From Kribbella pratensis (GTDB taxonomy: Bacteria; Actinomycetota; Actinomycetes; Propionibacteriales; Kribbellaceae), in contig NZ_SODU01000001.1 in assembly GCF_004366075.1 (NCBI RefSeq), forward strand, positions 1,274,488-1,338,487: 64,000 nucleotides of DNA, given 5' to 3'. The notes under the pieces were generated by a model that had not been told where the DNA came from, did no database searches, and was given only the letters and a program-made list of their open reading frames with translations. Shown here one piece after another: positions 38,243-50,591 of the stretch (position 1 is its first letter; every line of letters begins with the position of its first letter). Both the position numbers and the translations under genes were made by a program.

Positions 38243-38686
38243 TCATGCGGTCCGGCCGTGGTGCGCGATAGCCGTTCGCATGGCCTCGCGGGCCCGTTTC
38301 CGGTCCCCTGCGGCGTCGTACGCCGTCGACAGCCGGAACCACACCCGCCAGTCGTCGGGGGCCGCTTCCGCCTCTGACTTGTACCGTCCGAAGGCCTCGT
38401 CCGCCGCTGCCCGGTCCACCCGGCCCGACGGCCGGCGCGGCAGATCATCGACCGGCAGACCGCCGGCCGCCTCCAGCTCACGTGCCAGCACCTCGGTCCG
38501 GCGGCCGAACTGGATCTCGCGCCAGACCAGATACGCGCCGACCAGCGGGATCACCAGGACCGCGAGCCCGAGCACGACCGGCACCGGCGTACCGACCTTG
38601 ATCAGCAGAACGCCCCGCCAGCCGATCAGCACGGCGTACGCGACGAACACGACCGCCAGGACGAACGCGGTCTGCTTGGCTCTCAT
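38243..38686 (-). CDS. small membrane protein with TPR-like tail next to dapB
   Basis: 147 residues. Two hydrophobic helices at about 7-25 and 37-55 are followed by a cytoplasmic tail ending in a single TPR-like unit (AFGRYKSEAEAAPDDWRVWFRLSTAYDAAGDRKRAREAMRTAI). The function is unknown. Similar small proteins commonly follow dapB in actinobacteria. Its ATG lies one base beyond the dapB stop, so the two are almost certainly co-translated. Confidence 0.8.
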   Translation of the reverse strand: MRAKQTAFVLAVVFVAYAVLIGWRGVLLIKVGTPVPVVLGLAVLVIPLVGAYLVWREIQFGRRTEVLARELEAAGGLPVDDLPRRPSGRVDRAAADEAFGRYKSEAEAAPDDWRVWFRLSTAYDAAGDRKRAREAMRTAIAHHGRTA

Positions 38687-38687
38687 T

Positions 38688-41301
<2,614 letters not shown>

Positions 41302-41337
41302 GGCCGCAACCCTAGGCCATCACTCTGCAACTATTGC

Positions 41338-42345
41338 CTAGGCGTGGGAGTAGGCGGCCTGCGCATCCTCCGCGAAGTGGCACGAGACGGTCTGGCCGGA
41401 CTTGATCTCCCGGAGCGCCGGTACATCGGTACTGCACTTGGCCTCCGCCCGCAGGCATCGGGTGTGGAACCGGCAGCCCGAAGGGGGCATGACCGGCGAC
41501 GGCGGGTCACCGGCCAGCACGATCCGCTGCCGGCCCTGCCGCGCCAGACCGGGCTCGGCGGACAGCAGCGCCTGCGTGTACGGATGGGCGGGTACGTCGT
41601 ACACGTGCTGGTGCTCGCCCAGCTCGGCGACCTTGCCGAGGTACATGACCGCGACCCGGTCGGAGACGTGCCGGACCACGGACAGGTCGTGGGCGACGAA
41701 GATGATGCTCAGGCCGAGCTCGCGCTGCAGCCGCATCAACAGGTTCACCACCTGCGCCTGCACCGACAGGTCGAGCGCCGACACGGGCTCGTCGCAGAGC
41801 AGTACGTCGGGGTTGAGCGCGATCGCCCGCGCGATCCCGATCCGCTGCCGCTGCCCGCCGGAGAACTGGTGCGGGAACTTGGTCTCGTCCTCGGGCCGCA
41901 GACCGACCAGCTCGAGCAGCTCGCGGACCCTGGTCCGGATATCGATGCCCTTGCCGACGTCGGGGTGCACCTCGAACGGCTCGCCCACGATCTCACCGAC
42001 TCGCATCCGCGGGTTGAGACTGGAGTACGGGTCCTGGAACACGACCTGGACGTTGCGCCGCCAGCGCCGCAGCTCGCGGCCCCGGAGCTTGCTGACGTCC
42101 ACACCGCCGTACTCGATCTGACCCGACGTCGGCTTCTCGAGTGCGGCGAGCAGCCGGACCAGCGTCGACTTCCCGCAACCGGACTCGCCGACGATGCCGA
42201 GCGACTCGCCCTTGCGCAGCGTCAGGTCGACGCCGTCGACCGCGCGGACGACGGTCTTGGCGCCGAAGTTCAGCGCCGGACTGATGTCGTAGTGCTTCAC
42301 GACATCCTTTGCCACCAGCAACTCTTCTGAGGTCGATCCGGGCAT
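41338..42345 (-). CDS. oligopeptide/dipeptide ABC importer ATP-binding protein (OppF/DppF type)
   Basis: 335 residues. Walker [10 protein letters not shown], signature FSGGQRQR and Walker [14 protein letters not shown] are followed by the C-terminal oligo_HPY extension (GCRFHTRC), which marks the peptide/nickel family. It hydrolyses ATP on the cytoplasmic side together with the OppD-type partner. Start ATG 42345 shares one base with the upstream stop (TGATG); the frame stays open further upstream. Last gene of a five-gene importer operon read SBP, permease, permease, ATPase, ATPase. Confidence 0.93.
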   Translation of the reverse strand: MPGSTSEELLVAKDVVKHYDISPALNFGAKTVVRAVDGVDLTLRKGESLGIVGESGCGKSTLVRLLAALEKPTSGQIEYGGVDVSKLRGRELRRWRRNVQVVFQDPYSSLNPRMRVGEIVGEPFEVHPDVGKGIDIRTRVRELLELVGLRPEDETKFPHQFSGGQRQRIGIARAIALNPDVLLCDEPVSALDLSVQAQVVNLLMRLQRELGLSIIFVAHDLSVVRHVSDRVAVMYLGKVAELGEHQHVYDVPAHPYTQALLSAEPGLARQGRQRIVLAGDPPSPVMPPSGCRFHTRCLRAEAKCSTDVPALREIKSGQTVSCHFAEDAQAAYSHA

Positions 42346-43346
42346 CAGACAGCCTCCTTCGCGACGAGCGACGTACGGCGGATGCACGCGGCCTCACGTC
42401 CGGGCGCGATCGTCAGCAACGGCGGCACGTCGGCCGCGCAGTCGTCGACGGCGATCGGGCACCGGGTCCGGAACGCGCAGCCGGACGGGATCGCGTGCAG
42501 CGACGGCGGCGTCCCGGGGATGGTCGGCAGCTCGCGGCCCTTGAGCTCGGCCGACGGCATCGAGCCCAGCAGCCCTTCGGTATAAGGGTGTACGGGGTTC
42601 TCGAGGGCTTCTGCCGTCGCGGCCCGCTCGACCACGTGGCCGGCGTACATCACCACGACGTTGTCGGCGACGTCCGAGACCACGCCGAGGTCGTGCGTGA
42701 TCAGCACCACGCCCATGTCCCGCTCGGCCTGCAGTTCCGCGATCAGCTCGAGGATCTGGGCCTGCACCGTCACGTCGAGCGCCGTGGTCGGCTCGTCGGC
42801 GATCAGTACGTCGGGATCCAGCGCGAGCGCCATCGCCAGCATCACGCGCTGCCGCATCCCGCCGGAGAACTCGTGCGGGTAGTCGCCGACCCGTTTCGCC
42901 GCGGCCGGGATCCGCACCTGGTCGAGCATCTCCGCGGCCTTCTTCATCGCGTCGCGCTTCGACATCCCGCGGTGCACCCGGTAGCACTCGGCGATCTGGG
43001 TCCCGACCGACTGCACCGGGTTCAGCGCCGACAGCGAGTCCTGGAACACCATCGTGATCCGGTCGCCCACGACCTTGCGGCGTTCCTTCGTGGTCATCTG
43101 GATCAGGTCCGCGCCGCGATACTCCGCCGTGCCGGACACGATCCGGCCCGGCGGCATCTCCAGGATCCCGGTCAGTGCCTGCGTCGAGACGCTCTTCCCG
43201 GACCCGGACTCGCCCAGGATCGCCAGCATCTCCCCCGCCCGCACCTGCCAGGACACCCCGTCCACGGCCCGCACCGGGCCCCGCGGCGTATCGAACTCGA
43301 CCGACAGGTTCTCGACCTTGAGCAGTACTTCGCCAGTAGCAGTCAT
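42345..43346 (-). CDS. oligopeptide/dipeptide ABC importer ATP-binding protein (OppD/DppD type)
   Basis: 333 residues with Walker [10 protein letters not shown], signature FSGGMRQR and Walker [14 protein letters not shown]. The C-terminal oligo_HPY motif is GCAFRTRCP. It is paired with the OppF-type ATPase. I place the start at ATG 43346, which overlaps the upstream permease stop by 4 bp (ATGA), and not at the longer 43493 reading inside that permease. Substrate presumed to be short peptides. Confidence 0.93.
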   Translation of the reverse strand: MTATGEVLLKVENLSVEFDTPRGPVRAVDGVSWQVRAGEMLAILGESGSGKSVSTQALTGILEMPPGRIVSGTAEYRGADLIQMTTKERRKVVGDRITMVFQDSLSALNPVQSVGTQIAECYRVHRGMSKRDAMKKAAEMLDQVRIPAAAKRVGDYPHEFSGGMRQRVMLAMALALDPDVLIADEPTTALDVTVQAQILELIAELQAERDMGVVLITHDLGVVSDVADNVVVMYAGHVVERAATAEALENPVHPYTEGLLGSMPSAELKGRELPTIPGTPPSLHAIPSGCAFRTRCPIAVDDCAADVPPLLTIAPGREAACIRRTSLVAKEAV

Positions 43347-44242
43347 CGCATGAGTTTCGGGTCGAGGGCGTCCCGGATGGAGTCGCCGATGATCATGAAC
43401 GAGATCGTCATCGTGGAGATGAACAACGCCGGCCAGATGAACAGGTGCGGCGTGTCCCGGTACGACGCCGCGACGCCGAACTGCGAGCCCCACGAGATCG
43501 ACGGCGGTTGCAGCCCGACCCCGAGGAACGTCAGCGCGGCCTCGAGCCCGACCATGCCGCCGATGCCGAGCGTGGTCATCGCCAGCAGCGGCGCCATCGC
43601 GTTCGGGAACACGTGCTTGCGCAGGATCCGCACCGGCGGCACGCCGATCGACCGGGCCGCGAGAACGTACTCGCGGTTGCGGACCGAGAAGACCGTGGCC
43701 CGCATCAGCCGCATCCCGCCCGGCCAGCCGATCAGCAGGATGACGCCGACGATGATCCAGATGCTCCGGTTCGCGACCGAGTTCAGGATCACGATCAGCA
43801 CCACGATGCCGGGGATCGAGAACAGTACGTCGGCGGTCCGCGAGATCAGGCCGTCCACGAAACCCGGGAAGTACCCGGCCAGCAGGCCGAGCGATCCGGC
43901 CAGCACGAACACGCCGAAACTCGCGCAGATACTGACCAGCACCGACGGCCGCGCGCCGTAGATGACATTGGCGAAGTAGTCGCAGCCCTGGATGTCGAAC
44001 CCGAACGGATGCCCCGAACTGCGGCCCTGCCGGCTCTTGGCCAGTTCGCAGAACCGCGGATCGGCGGACGTGAACAGCTTCGGCACCGCCGCCATCGTGA
44101 AGAACCCGAGCAGCAGCAGGCTGCAGACGATGAACTGCGGCTTGCGCAGCAGGGCCCGGAGCAGCTCGCGGTTGGACAGGGTGCGGCCGTCGCCGAGTTC
44201 CTGCGCCTCGGCGCCGACCGCCGCGGAGATCTGTTCAGACAT
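43343..44242 (-). CDS. oligopeptide/dipeptide ABC importer permease (OppC/DppC type)
   Basis: 299 residues. An N-terminal cytoplasmic segment precedes about six membrane helices. The BPD_transp EAA loop is AARSIGVPPVRILRKHVFPNAMAPLLAM. A large periplasmic loop between helices 1 and 2 (DPRFCELAKSRQGRSSGHPFGFDIQGCDYFANVIYGAR) is typical of DppC. The ATGA overlap with the ATPase gene and 8-bp gap from the OppB-type gene indicate one operon. Confidence 0.93.
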   Translation of the reverse strand: MSEQISAAVGAEAQELGDGRTLSNRELLRALLRKPQFIVCSLLLLGFFTMAAVPKLFTSADPRFCELAKSRQGRSSGHPFGFDIQGCDYFANVIYGARPSVLVSICASFGVFVLAGSLGLLAGYFPGFVDGLISRTADVLFSIPGIVVLIVILNSVANRSIWIIVGVILLIGWPGGMRLMRATVFSVRNREYVLAARSIGVPPVRILRKHVFPNAMAPLLAMTTLGIGGMVGLEAALTFLGVGLQPPSISWGSQFGVAASYRDTPHLFIWPALFISTMTISFMIIGDSIRDALDPKLMR

Positions 44243-44250
44243 GGCTTACC

Positions 44251-45177
44251 TCAAACATTGCGCACCCTCGGATCCAGGACGCCGTACAGGAGGTCGATCA
44301 GCAGGTTGATCAGGATGAACGAGATGAACGCGAGCGTGGACAGCAGCACCACGACCCCGCCCTCCTTCAGCTTGATCGCCTGGAACATGAACTGGCCGAG
44401 TCCCGGCAGGTTGAAGATGCTCTCGGTGATGATCGCGCCGCCGAACATGCCGGCCAGGTCGAGCCCGATGAACGTGACCACCGGCAGCAGCGCGTTCGGC
44501 AGGATGTGCCGCCACAGCACCCGCTGCTCGCCCAGTCCCTTGGCCCGCGCGGTCTTCACGAAGTCGGCGTTCACCGTCTCCACGATCGACGTCCGCAGCA
44601 GCCGGGCCAGGCCGGCGAACCCGAGGACGCCGATCACCAGCGCGGGCAGCAGGTACGCGTGCGGGAACCCTTCCAGCACGCCGGACACCGGGAACCATTT
44701 CAGCTCGACCCCGAACAGGTACTGCGCGGCGAAGTACGCCACCAGTCCGGGCACCGCGAGCAGCACGAGTGTTGCCAGCAGCAACGACCGGTCGACCCAG
44801 CCGTTGCGCTTGAAGCCGGCGTAGATGCCGAAGAACAGTCCGAGCGTCCACTGCACGGCGTTCGCCAGCAGCGTCAGCTTCAGCGTCACCGGGATCCGCA
44901 GCCGGAGCTGGTCGGCGATATCCGCACCCGCGAACGTCGTACCGAAGTGCCCGGTGAGGATGTCCTTCATGCTCAGCAGGTACTGGACGATGAAGGGGTC
45001 GTCCAGGTGGTACTGCGCGCGCTTGGCGGCGAGCACCGCGGCGGGGATCGGCTTGTCGCCGGCCAGCTCCCGCAGGGGGTCTCCGGGCATCGCGAAGACG
45101 AGCGCGAAGACCCCCAGCGTCACCAGCACACCGATCGGTACCGCCGCCAGTGCACGGCGCAGGACGAAACGGATCAC
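44251..45177 (-). CDS. oligopeptide/dipeptide ABC importer permease (OppB/DppB type)
   Basis: 308 residues. The DppB N-terminus is present (IRFVLRRALAAVPIGVLVTLGVFALVFAMPGDPLRELAGD). The EAA loop TARAKGLGEQRVLWRHILPNALLPVVTFIGLDL couples to the ATPases. About six membrane helices. It overlaps the start of the permease transcript by 4 bp with the substrate-binding-protein gene upstream. Confidence 0.93.
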   Translation of the reverse strand: MIRFVLRRALAAVPIGVLVTLGVFALVFAMPGDPLRELAGDKPIPAAVLAAKRAQYHLDDPFIVQYLLSMKDILTGHFGTTFAGADIADQLRLRIPVTLKLTLLANAVQWTLGLFFGIYAGFKRNGWVDRSLLLATLVLLAVPGLVAYFAAQYLFGVELKWFPVSGVLEGFPHAYLLPALVIGVLGFAGLARLLRTSIVETVNADFVKTARAKGLGEQRVLWRHILPNALLPVVTFIGLDLAGMFGGAIITESIFNLPGLGQFMFQAIKLKEGGVVVLLSTLAFISFILINLLIDLLYGVLDPRVRNV

Positions 45178-46790
45178 TTGAAGGTGGCCCAGAGCGCCGA
45201 GACGCCGACGAACTTCGAGACCCGCGGCTCGATCTTCGCCGAGTGCAGGTACGCGTTCGACTTCGTGTAGAGCGGGATCAGCGGCATGTCCTCGAGCGCG
45301 ATGTCCTCGGCCTGCTGGTACAGCTTGATCGCCTTCTCCGGATCCGGTTCGGCGTCACCCTTGGCCAGTACGGCGTCCAGCGCCGGATTGGCGTAGCCGG
45401 CGAAGTTCGCGTCACCGTTGGACTTGAACATCGGCGTCAGGTAGTCCTCGATCGACGGGTAGTCGTGACCCCAGCCGCTGAAGCGCAACCCGTCCAGCTT
45501 GCGGCTGTCGGCCAGCTCGCCGATCTCCGATCCCTGCTTACCGGTGTACTTGACGGTCAGGCCGAGGTTCTGCCGGAGCATGTTGCCGATCGCCTCGGCG
45601 AAGATCTGGCCGGTCGCCGACGAGGTGTTGTAGTTGATGTTCACCGGGCCGGAGAAACCGCCGGCCTCCTGCAGCAGCTGCTTGGCCTTGGCGGCGTCGA
45701 AATCGCAGTACTTGCAGGCGTTGTCGCGGTACCCGGCCATGTCCGGCGCGACCAGACCCTTGGCGGGCTCGGACAGGCCGACCAGGTCCGCGAAGGCCTT
45801 CCGGTCGATCGCCATCGAGAACGCGTGCCGCAGCTTCGGGTTCTTGAACCGGGCGTCCCAGGCCGGGATCACCAGGTAGTTGGCGCCGGAGCTGATGCTG
45901 GTCACCCATTGGTCGGGGGCGTCGGTCTTGAAGCTCTTCACCTTGGTCGGCGGCACATCGACGAAGTCCACGTTGCCGGCCAGGAACTCGTTGTACGCCG
46001 TGTCCGCGTTCGGGATGAACCGGTACGTGATCTCGTCGGCCTGCGGTACCAGCGGGCCCTTGTAGCCGTCCCACTTGGCCAGCTTGATGTCGTCACCGGC
46101 GTTCCAGTCGGCGGCGAGCTTGAACGGGCCGTTGCCGATCGGCTTGCGCTTGTACGCGTCCGGGTTCTTCCGCACTTCTTCCGGCAGCGGCGCGAGGCCG
46201 AGGTACTGCAGCGTCAGGCCGAACTGCGAGAACGGCACCTTCAGCTTGACCGAGAAGGTCAGGTCGTCGATCTGCTTCAGGCCGCTCAGCGCCTTCACCG
46301 CCGTCGGCTTCGGTGTGGCACCGTCCGGGGTCGGCGGGTTCAGGGCGTCGTACCCGTCGACCTTGGAGAAGAAGCCGTTGTTCTTCCAGGCGTTCGAGCC
46401 CATCGCGGTCATGTTCCAGCTGTCCACGTAGTCCTTCGCGGTCAGCGGCTGGCCGTTCTGGAAGGTGTTGCCGGCCTTCAGCTTGATCGTCCAGGTCTGG
46501 CTGGTCTTGTCCGGCGTGACCGAGTCGGCCATCACGTTCTGCAGCTTGCCGGTCTCCGGGTCCGTGGTCACCAGCGGGGCGAACATCGCCATCGCGACCT
46601 GAATGCCCGGACTGCCGTTCTCGTTCAGCGGGTTGATGTACTCCAGCGGGTCGGCAGCGATCGCGATGACCTCGCTCTTGCTGCCGGAGCCGCCGCCGGA
46701 GCCGCTGCTCTTGCCGTCTCCACACGAGGCGAGCACGAGAGCCAATCCCAGTGCCACCCCCACTACCCCACTCAGACGTCGCACGGTCAA
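45174..46790 (-). CDS. oligopeptide ABC importer substrate-binding lipoprotein (SBP family 5)
   Basis: 538 residues. A lipoprotein signal ends in the lipobox L-A-S-C23, so the protein is anchored outside the membrane by a diacylglyceryl cysteine. The mature chain is an SBP_bac_5 protein: ALVTTDPETGKLQNVMADSV, FQNGQPLTAKDYVDSWNM, VPFSQFGLTLQYLGLAPLP, LAADWNAGDDIKLAKWDGYKG, FSMAIDRKAF and DMPLIPLYTKSN. It captures peptides for the permease. First gene of the importer operon. The 261 bases upstream contain a TTGACA hexamer (minus strand, 46868-46863) but no convincing -10. Confidence 0.94.
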   Translation of the reverse strand: MTVRRLSGVVGVALGLALVLASCGDGKSSGSGGGSGSKSEVIAIAADPLEYINPLNENGSPGIQVAMAMFAPLVTTDPETGKLQNVMADSVTPDKTSQTWTIKLKAGNTFQNGQPLTAKDYVDSWNMTAMGSNAWKNNGFFSKVDGYDALNPPTPDGATPKPTAVKALSGLKQIDDLTFSVKLKVPFSQFGLTLQYLGLAPLPEEVRKNPDAYKRKPIGNGPFKLAADWNAGDDIKLAKWDGYKGPLVPQADEITYRFIPNADTAYNEFLAGNVDFVDVPPTKVKSFKTDAPDQWVTSISSGANYLVIPAWDARFKNPKLRHAFSMAIDRKAFADLVGLSEPAKGLVAPDMAGYRDNACKYCDFDAAKAKQLLQEAGGFSGPVNINYNTSSATGQIFAEAIGNMLRQNLGLTVKYTGKQGSEIGELADSRKLDGLRFSGWGHDYPSIEDYLTPMFKSNGDANFAGYANPALDAVLAKGDAEPDPEKAIKLYQQAEDIALEDMPLIPLYTKSNAYLHSAKIEPRVSKFVGVSALWATFK

Positions 46791-46922
46791 ACCAACTTTC
46801 CTCGGCGGGAGGGCCGCTAGGCGGGCGGATCAAGCGTCATGGTGGCTGGTCGAAACTGCACATGTCAACGTTGTCAGGTGCAAAGCGGCGGCGTGTAACT
46901 CAGGCGTTACTTTGCCAAGACC

Positions 46923-46991
46923 TCAGATGACCAGCCCACAGTCGCGGAGCGAGCGTCCACTTAATCAGATCAGTACGCCAGAGTCATCTGA
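46923..46991. repeat. widely spaced 9-bp inverted repeat between importer and exporter operons
   Basis: TCAGATGAC (46923-46931) and GTCATCTGA (46983-46991) are perfect complements 51 bp apart. They lie between the start of the peptide importer operon and the end of the exporter cluster. GGTCAGATC a few bases later (46998) repeats part of the arm. It could be a regulator site for the importer or a transcript-end structure for the exporters. Nothing else is evident from 46791 to 47051. Confidence 0.4.
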
Positions 46992-47051
46992 TGACAGGTC
47001 AGATCCTGGCAAAACTCATCTCTGCGCACAGTTGCGCACTCCGAGCACTTG

Positions 47052-48803
47052 TCAGCGGTAACCGGCCGCTTGCAGACTGTAGAGCTCGGCGTAGGTGCCG
47101 CCCGTTGTCATCAGTTCGTCATGCGTACCGCGCTCGGTCACGAGGCCCTTCCCCAGTACCACGATGAGATCCGCCGAGCGCACGGTCGAGAAGCGATGTG
47201 AGATGAGCAACGTGATCCGCCCGTCCGCACGTCCGGCCCGTGCCTCGGCGGCCAACCGGTCGAAGACGGCCGCCTCGGTCTGCGGGTCCAGTGAGGCGCT
47301 CGGTTCGTCCATGATCATCAGCAGCGGCGCCGGGCGGACGAGTGCGCGGGCGATCGCCAGCTTCTGCCATTGCCCGCCGGAGAGTTCGACGCCGTCGACC
47401 CACGAAGTACCGAGTTGGGTATCGAGGCCCTGCGGCAACGTGTCCACGAAGCTCGCGTCCGCCTTCGTGAGGGCGGTTCGCACTTGGTCCGGCGGCTCGG
47501 ACAGTCCACCGACCGCGACGGCCTCGCCAACCGTCAGCTGGTATCTGACGAAGTCCTGGAAACCGGCGCTGACCTTCTGCCGGTACTCCTCGAGGTCCAT
47601 CGTGGCGAGATCGACGCCGTCGACCAGCACCGCACCCGTGGCGGGCCGGTACATACCGGTGAGGAGCTTGACCAGGGTCGACTTGCCCGCGCCGTTCTCG
47701 CCGACGATGGCGACCGTGCGACCGGCAGGGAGGAACAGGTCGGTCCCGGGGAGGGCGAGGCGATCTGAGCCGTAGCCGAAGGTGACCTGCTTCAGCTCGA
47801 TGCCGTGCGTCAGACGATCCGGCGTCGGCACGGTGCCGGGTTCCTCTTCGGCCTGCTGTGCAAGCCAGAAGTAGTGCTCGGCCGTTGTGCGCACGCGCAG
47901 TACGGTGCCTGCGAGGTCGAGGACGCGGTTCGCCGCGCTCACCACGGCGCCGGCCAGTGCGAGGGCCAAGGCCACGTCACCTGGGGTGACACTCGCCTCA
48001 TGAAGGATCAGCACCATTGCGGCGACGTACGCGAGCGGGAACACCGACCAGCCGACGGACCCGATCAGGACCGAGCGGAAGAGCGCCTCGTGGGCGATTG
48101 AGTTGGCCTTGTCGGATGCGTCGCGGTGGTGCCTCAACAGCTCGTCGCCCATTGAGGCGACGTGTAGTTCCTGTGCCGACGTCGGGGCGACCGACAGCAT
48201 GAACAGCTGTTGTGCGAGCCTGCGTTGCGAAGCGGCCTCCAGCTCCGATCGTCGGCGAATCCGTTCGGCCCGGCGGCTCAACCACAGCGAGGGAATCGCT
48301 ACCAGCGGCAGCACCACGAGTATCGGCATCAGGTCCGCCAGCAGGACAGTGCTGATCACCAGTTGGGCCACGACGAACAGGCCGATGAACGGCATGGTGA
48401 CGCTGTCCGCGAGATCCGGTGCCTCCCGCCGCAGTGTCTGTAGCCGGTCCAGGAACTCGGGTCGCTCGAAGTGCTGGATCTGCGGTGCACCGGCGGCCAG
48501 CCTCAGTACCCTGCGCTCGGCGACGAAGCTGGAGCGCTCGCGCATCCGGATCGTTGCCCAGCGATACCCGATCGGGGCCACCAGTACGAAGGTGAGTGCG
48601 ACGCCGACCGCGATGCCTCCGGCAACTATCTGCCGCGGTTCGCCGGACACCACGCCGTCGACCAACGGCCGTACGCCGAGCGCGACGAGCAGCGGGCTGA
48701 TGAAACTCGACATCGTGACGACTGTGTAGAGCGTGAACAGGCCGGGACCGATCTCCCAGCCGAGGCCGATCAGCAGACGCGCGGTGGCGACCCATGACTT
48801 CAT
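47052..48803 (-). CDS. ABC exporter half-transporter 1 (TMD-NBD fusion)
   Basis: 583 residues. About six helices in residues 20-320 are followed by an ATPase domain with Walker A GENGAGKST, signature LSGGQWQKLAIARA, Walker B LLMIMDEPSASLD and H-loop LISHRFSTVR. The LSGG(Q/E)WQ signature is frequent in actinobacterial exporters of peptides or lipids. Start ATG 48803 overlaps the stop of half-transporter 2 by 4 bp; the longer open frame to 49121 lies within that gene. Three such genes are adjacent. The substrate is unknown. Confidence 0.9.
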   Translation of the reverse strand: MKSWVATARLLIGLGWEIGPGLFTLYTVVTMSSFISPLLVALGVRPLVDGVVSGEPRQIVAGGIAVGVALTFVLVAPIGYRWATIRMRERSSFVAERRVLRLAAGAPQIQHFERPEFLDRLQTLRREAPDLADSVTMPFIGLFVVAQLVISTVLLADLMPILVVLPLVAIPSLWLSRRAERIRRRSELEAASQRRLAQQLFMLSVAPTSAQELHVASMGDELLRHHRDASDKANSIAHEALFRSVLIGSVGWSVFPLAYVAAMVLILHEASVTPGDVALALALAGAVVSAANRVLDLAGTVLRVRTTAEHYFWLAQQAEEEPGTVPTPDRLTHGIELKQVTFGYGSDRLALPGTDLFLPAGRTVAIVGENGAGKSTLVKLLTGMYRPATGAVLVDGVDLATMDLEEYRQKVSAGFQDFVRYQLTVGEAVAVGGLSEPPDQVRTALTKADASFVDTLPQGLDTQLGTSWVDGVELSGGQWQKLAIARALVRPAPLLMIMDEPSASLDPQTEAAVFDRLAAEARAGRADGRITLLISHRFSTVRSADLIVVLGKGLVTERGTHDELMTTGGTYAELYSLQAAGYR

Positions 48804-50584
48804 TCCGGGCCTCCCTCGAAGCGAGCCGCCTGAAGGCGGAACAGGTGGGCGTAGGTGCCGTCTCGCTCGAGTAGCTCGTCGTGCGATCCCCGCTCGATCA
48901 CCCTGCCTTCGTCGAGGACGACGATGGACGAGGCCTGGCGCACGGTCGAGAAGCGGTGCGAGATCAGGATCGTGGTCAGCCCTGCGGTCAGGTCGAGGAA
49001 ACGCCGGTAGAGCTCGGCTTCGGAGCGGGCGTCCAGGTGCGCCGCCGGTTCGTCCAGTACCAGTACGGATGCACCCTGTTGGACGGCGTACAGCGCTCTC
49101 GCGAGGCCGAGCCGTTGCCACTCGCCGCCGGACAGCTCGACACCGCCGTCGAACTCCGCGGAGAGCACCGTCTCCCCGCCGTTCGGCAGCGCCTCGACGA
49201 TGCTCTTCGCTCCTGCACGCTCGACTGCGATCCCAATGTCTGCGTCACCGCGACCGAACCGGACATTGGCGTGCGCCGACATCGGCAGCCGCACGGGCTG
49301 TTGGAAAACGACCGCCAGTCTGCGCCGCCAGTCGTCGGTGTCGAGATCCTGCAGCTCGACGCCGTCGATCAGGACTGTGCCCTCGTTCGGTTCGTACAGA
49401 CCGCAGAGCAGCTTGACGAGGCTGGTCTTGCCGGCACCGTTCGCGCCGACGACTGCGAGCGATTTCCCGGCCGGAATGACCAGGTCGAGGTCCTTCAGTA
49501 CCCGCCGGTTCGTGCCCGGATAGCCGAAAGACACGTTGCGGAAGGCGATCTCGCGTTCCGGCATGCCGGTTGCCGGCTGCGATCCATGAGCGATTGTGGC
49601 CGTCGGTGCGATCGCGCCCATCGCCTCGTCGTACCGATCGAGGGTTGCGAGGGCGAGTTCCGTCTGCAGGCCGGACCACGACGACTGCTGGATGCCGCCC
49701 AACGCGATCAGGAACGTCTGGACGTACGTCGCCGTCGGGCCGACGGCGAGGCGCCCGGCCATCGCCTCGCGGACCACGAGCACGATGCCGCCCAGCACGA
49801 CAACACCCAGGAACGCAGTCGCAATGAGCGGACGACGGCCGGCCGGAGTCAGGATCCGCTGCATCGTCGCGGCCCAGGTCTCGCCATGGCGACCGACGAG
49901 GAACTCCGGCAGTCCGAACAGGCGGATCTCCTTGGCGGCCGGCGGTGTGGTTCCCAAGTCGTTGAAGTACCGCATCCGGCGCGCCGACTCTGTCGCGCCG
50001 TAGTGGTGCCCCGCTTCGGTGCGGGACGCGACCCGGTCCTCGTACGCCGCCCACACACCGGCCACGAGCAAACCCGCGCCGAGCCACCAATGGAATCCGG
50101 CGAGGATGACGCCCGAGGCCAGCAGAATGATCCGGCCGGTGGCCAATCCACCGATCGTGTTCGCGAGCCGGCCCGGCCGCGCCCAGTCCGCCCGGAAGGT
50201 GTCACGCCCAACTTCCACGAGCGCCGCCGTCGCAGGATCCTCCAAGTGCCGAACGCCGCTAGGCGCGGCCACAGCCCGCATCAACTCGTGCTGCAGCCGC
50301 GCATCCACCCGCTCCCCCAACGCAGTAGCCGCTGCCCGCTGCAACGCCCCACCGAGCCACTGCAGCAACAAACACACACCGGCCACCACAGCCCACCCCA
50401 CCGCGTGACCCCGATCCCCCCGAGCAACCCCCGCAACCACCTGCCCCAGCGCCACCGCAGTCCCCACCGGCGCCCCAGCCGCCAACACCACCATGCCCGT
50501 CGTGAGCACCACCAGCCCGCGCCCCGCTCCCCAGGCCACGCCCGCAAACCGCCAGAGCCCACTCACCACCCAAGTCAACAACAC
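48800..50584 (-). CDS. ABC exporter half-transporter 2 (TMD-NBD fusion)
   Basis: About 594 residues. The membrane domain includes YFNDLGTTPPAAKEIRLFGLPEFLVGRHGETW, a coupling segment common in this family. The ATPase has Walker A GANGAGKTS, signature LSGGEWQRLGLARA, Walker B VLVLDEPAAHLD and H-loop LISHRFSTVR. Start is uncertain. I choose GTG 50584, eight bases after the preceding stop; the frame continues to 50635, overlapping the previous gene by 44 bp. There is no clear ribosome site. ATGA coupling to half-transporter 1 suggests a heterodimer. Confidence 0.87.
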   Translation of the reverse strand: MLLTWVVSGLWRFAGVAWGAGRGLVVLTTGMVVLAAGAPVGTAVALGQVVAGVARGDRGHAVGWAVVAGVCLLLQWLGGALQRAAATALGERVDARLQHELMRAVAAPSGVRHLEDPATAALVEVGRDTFRADWARPGRLANTIGGLATGRIILLASGVILAGFHWWLGAGLLVAGVWAAYEDRVASRTEAGHHYGATESARRMRYFNDLGTTPPAAKEIRLFGLPEFLVGRHGETWAATMQRILTPAGRRPLIATAFLGVVVLGGIVLVVREAMAGRLAVGPTATYVQTFLIALGGIQQSSWSGLQTELALATLDRYDEAMGAIAPTATIAHGSQPATGMPEREIAFRNVSFGYPGTNRRVLKDLDLVIPAGKSLAVVGANGAGKTSLVKLLCGLYEPNEGTVLIDGVELQDLDTDDWRRRLAVVFQQPVRLPMSAHANVRFGRGDADIGIAVERAGAKSIVEALPNGGETVLSAEFDGGVELSGGEWQRLGLARALYAVQQGASVLVLDEPAAHLDARSEAELYRRFLDLTAGLTTILISHRFSTVRQASSIVVLDEGRVIERGSHDELLERDGTYAHLFRLQAARFEGGPE

Positions 50585-50591
50585 GAGGCGT

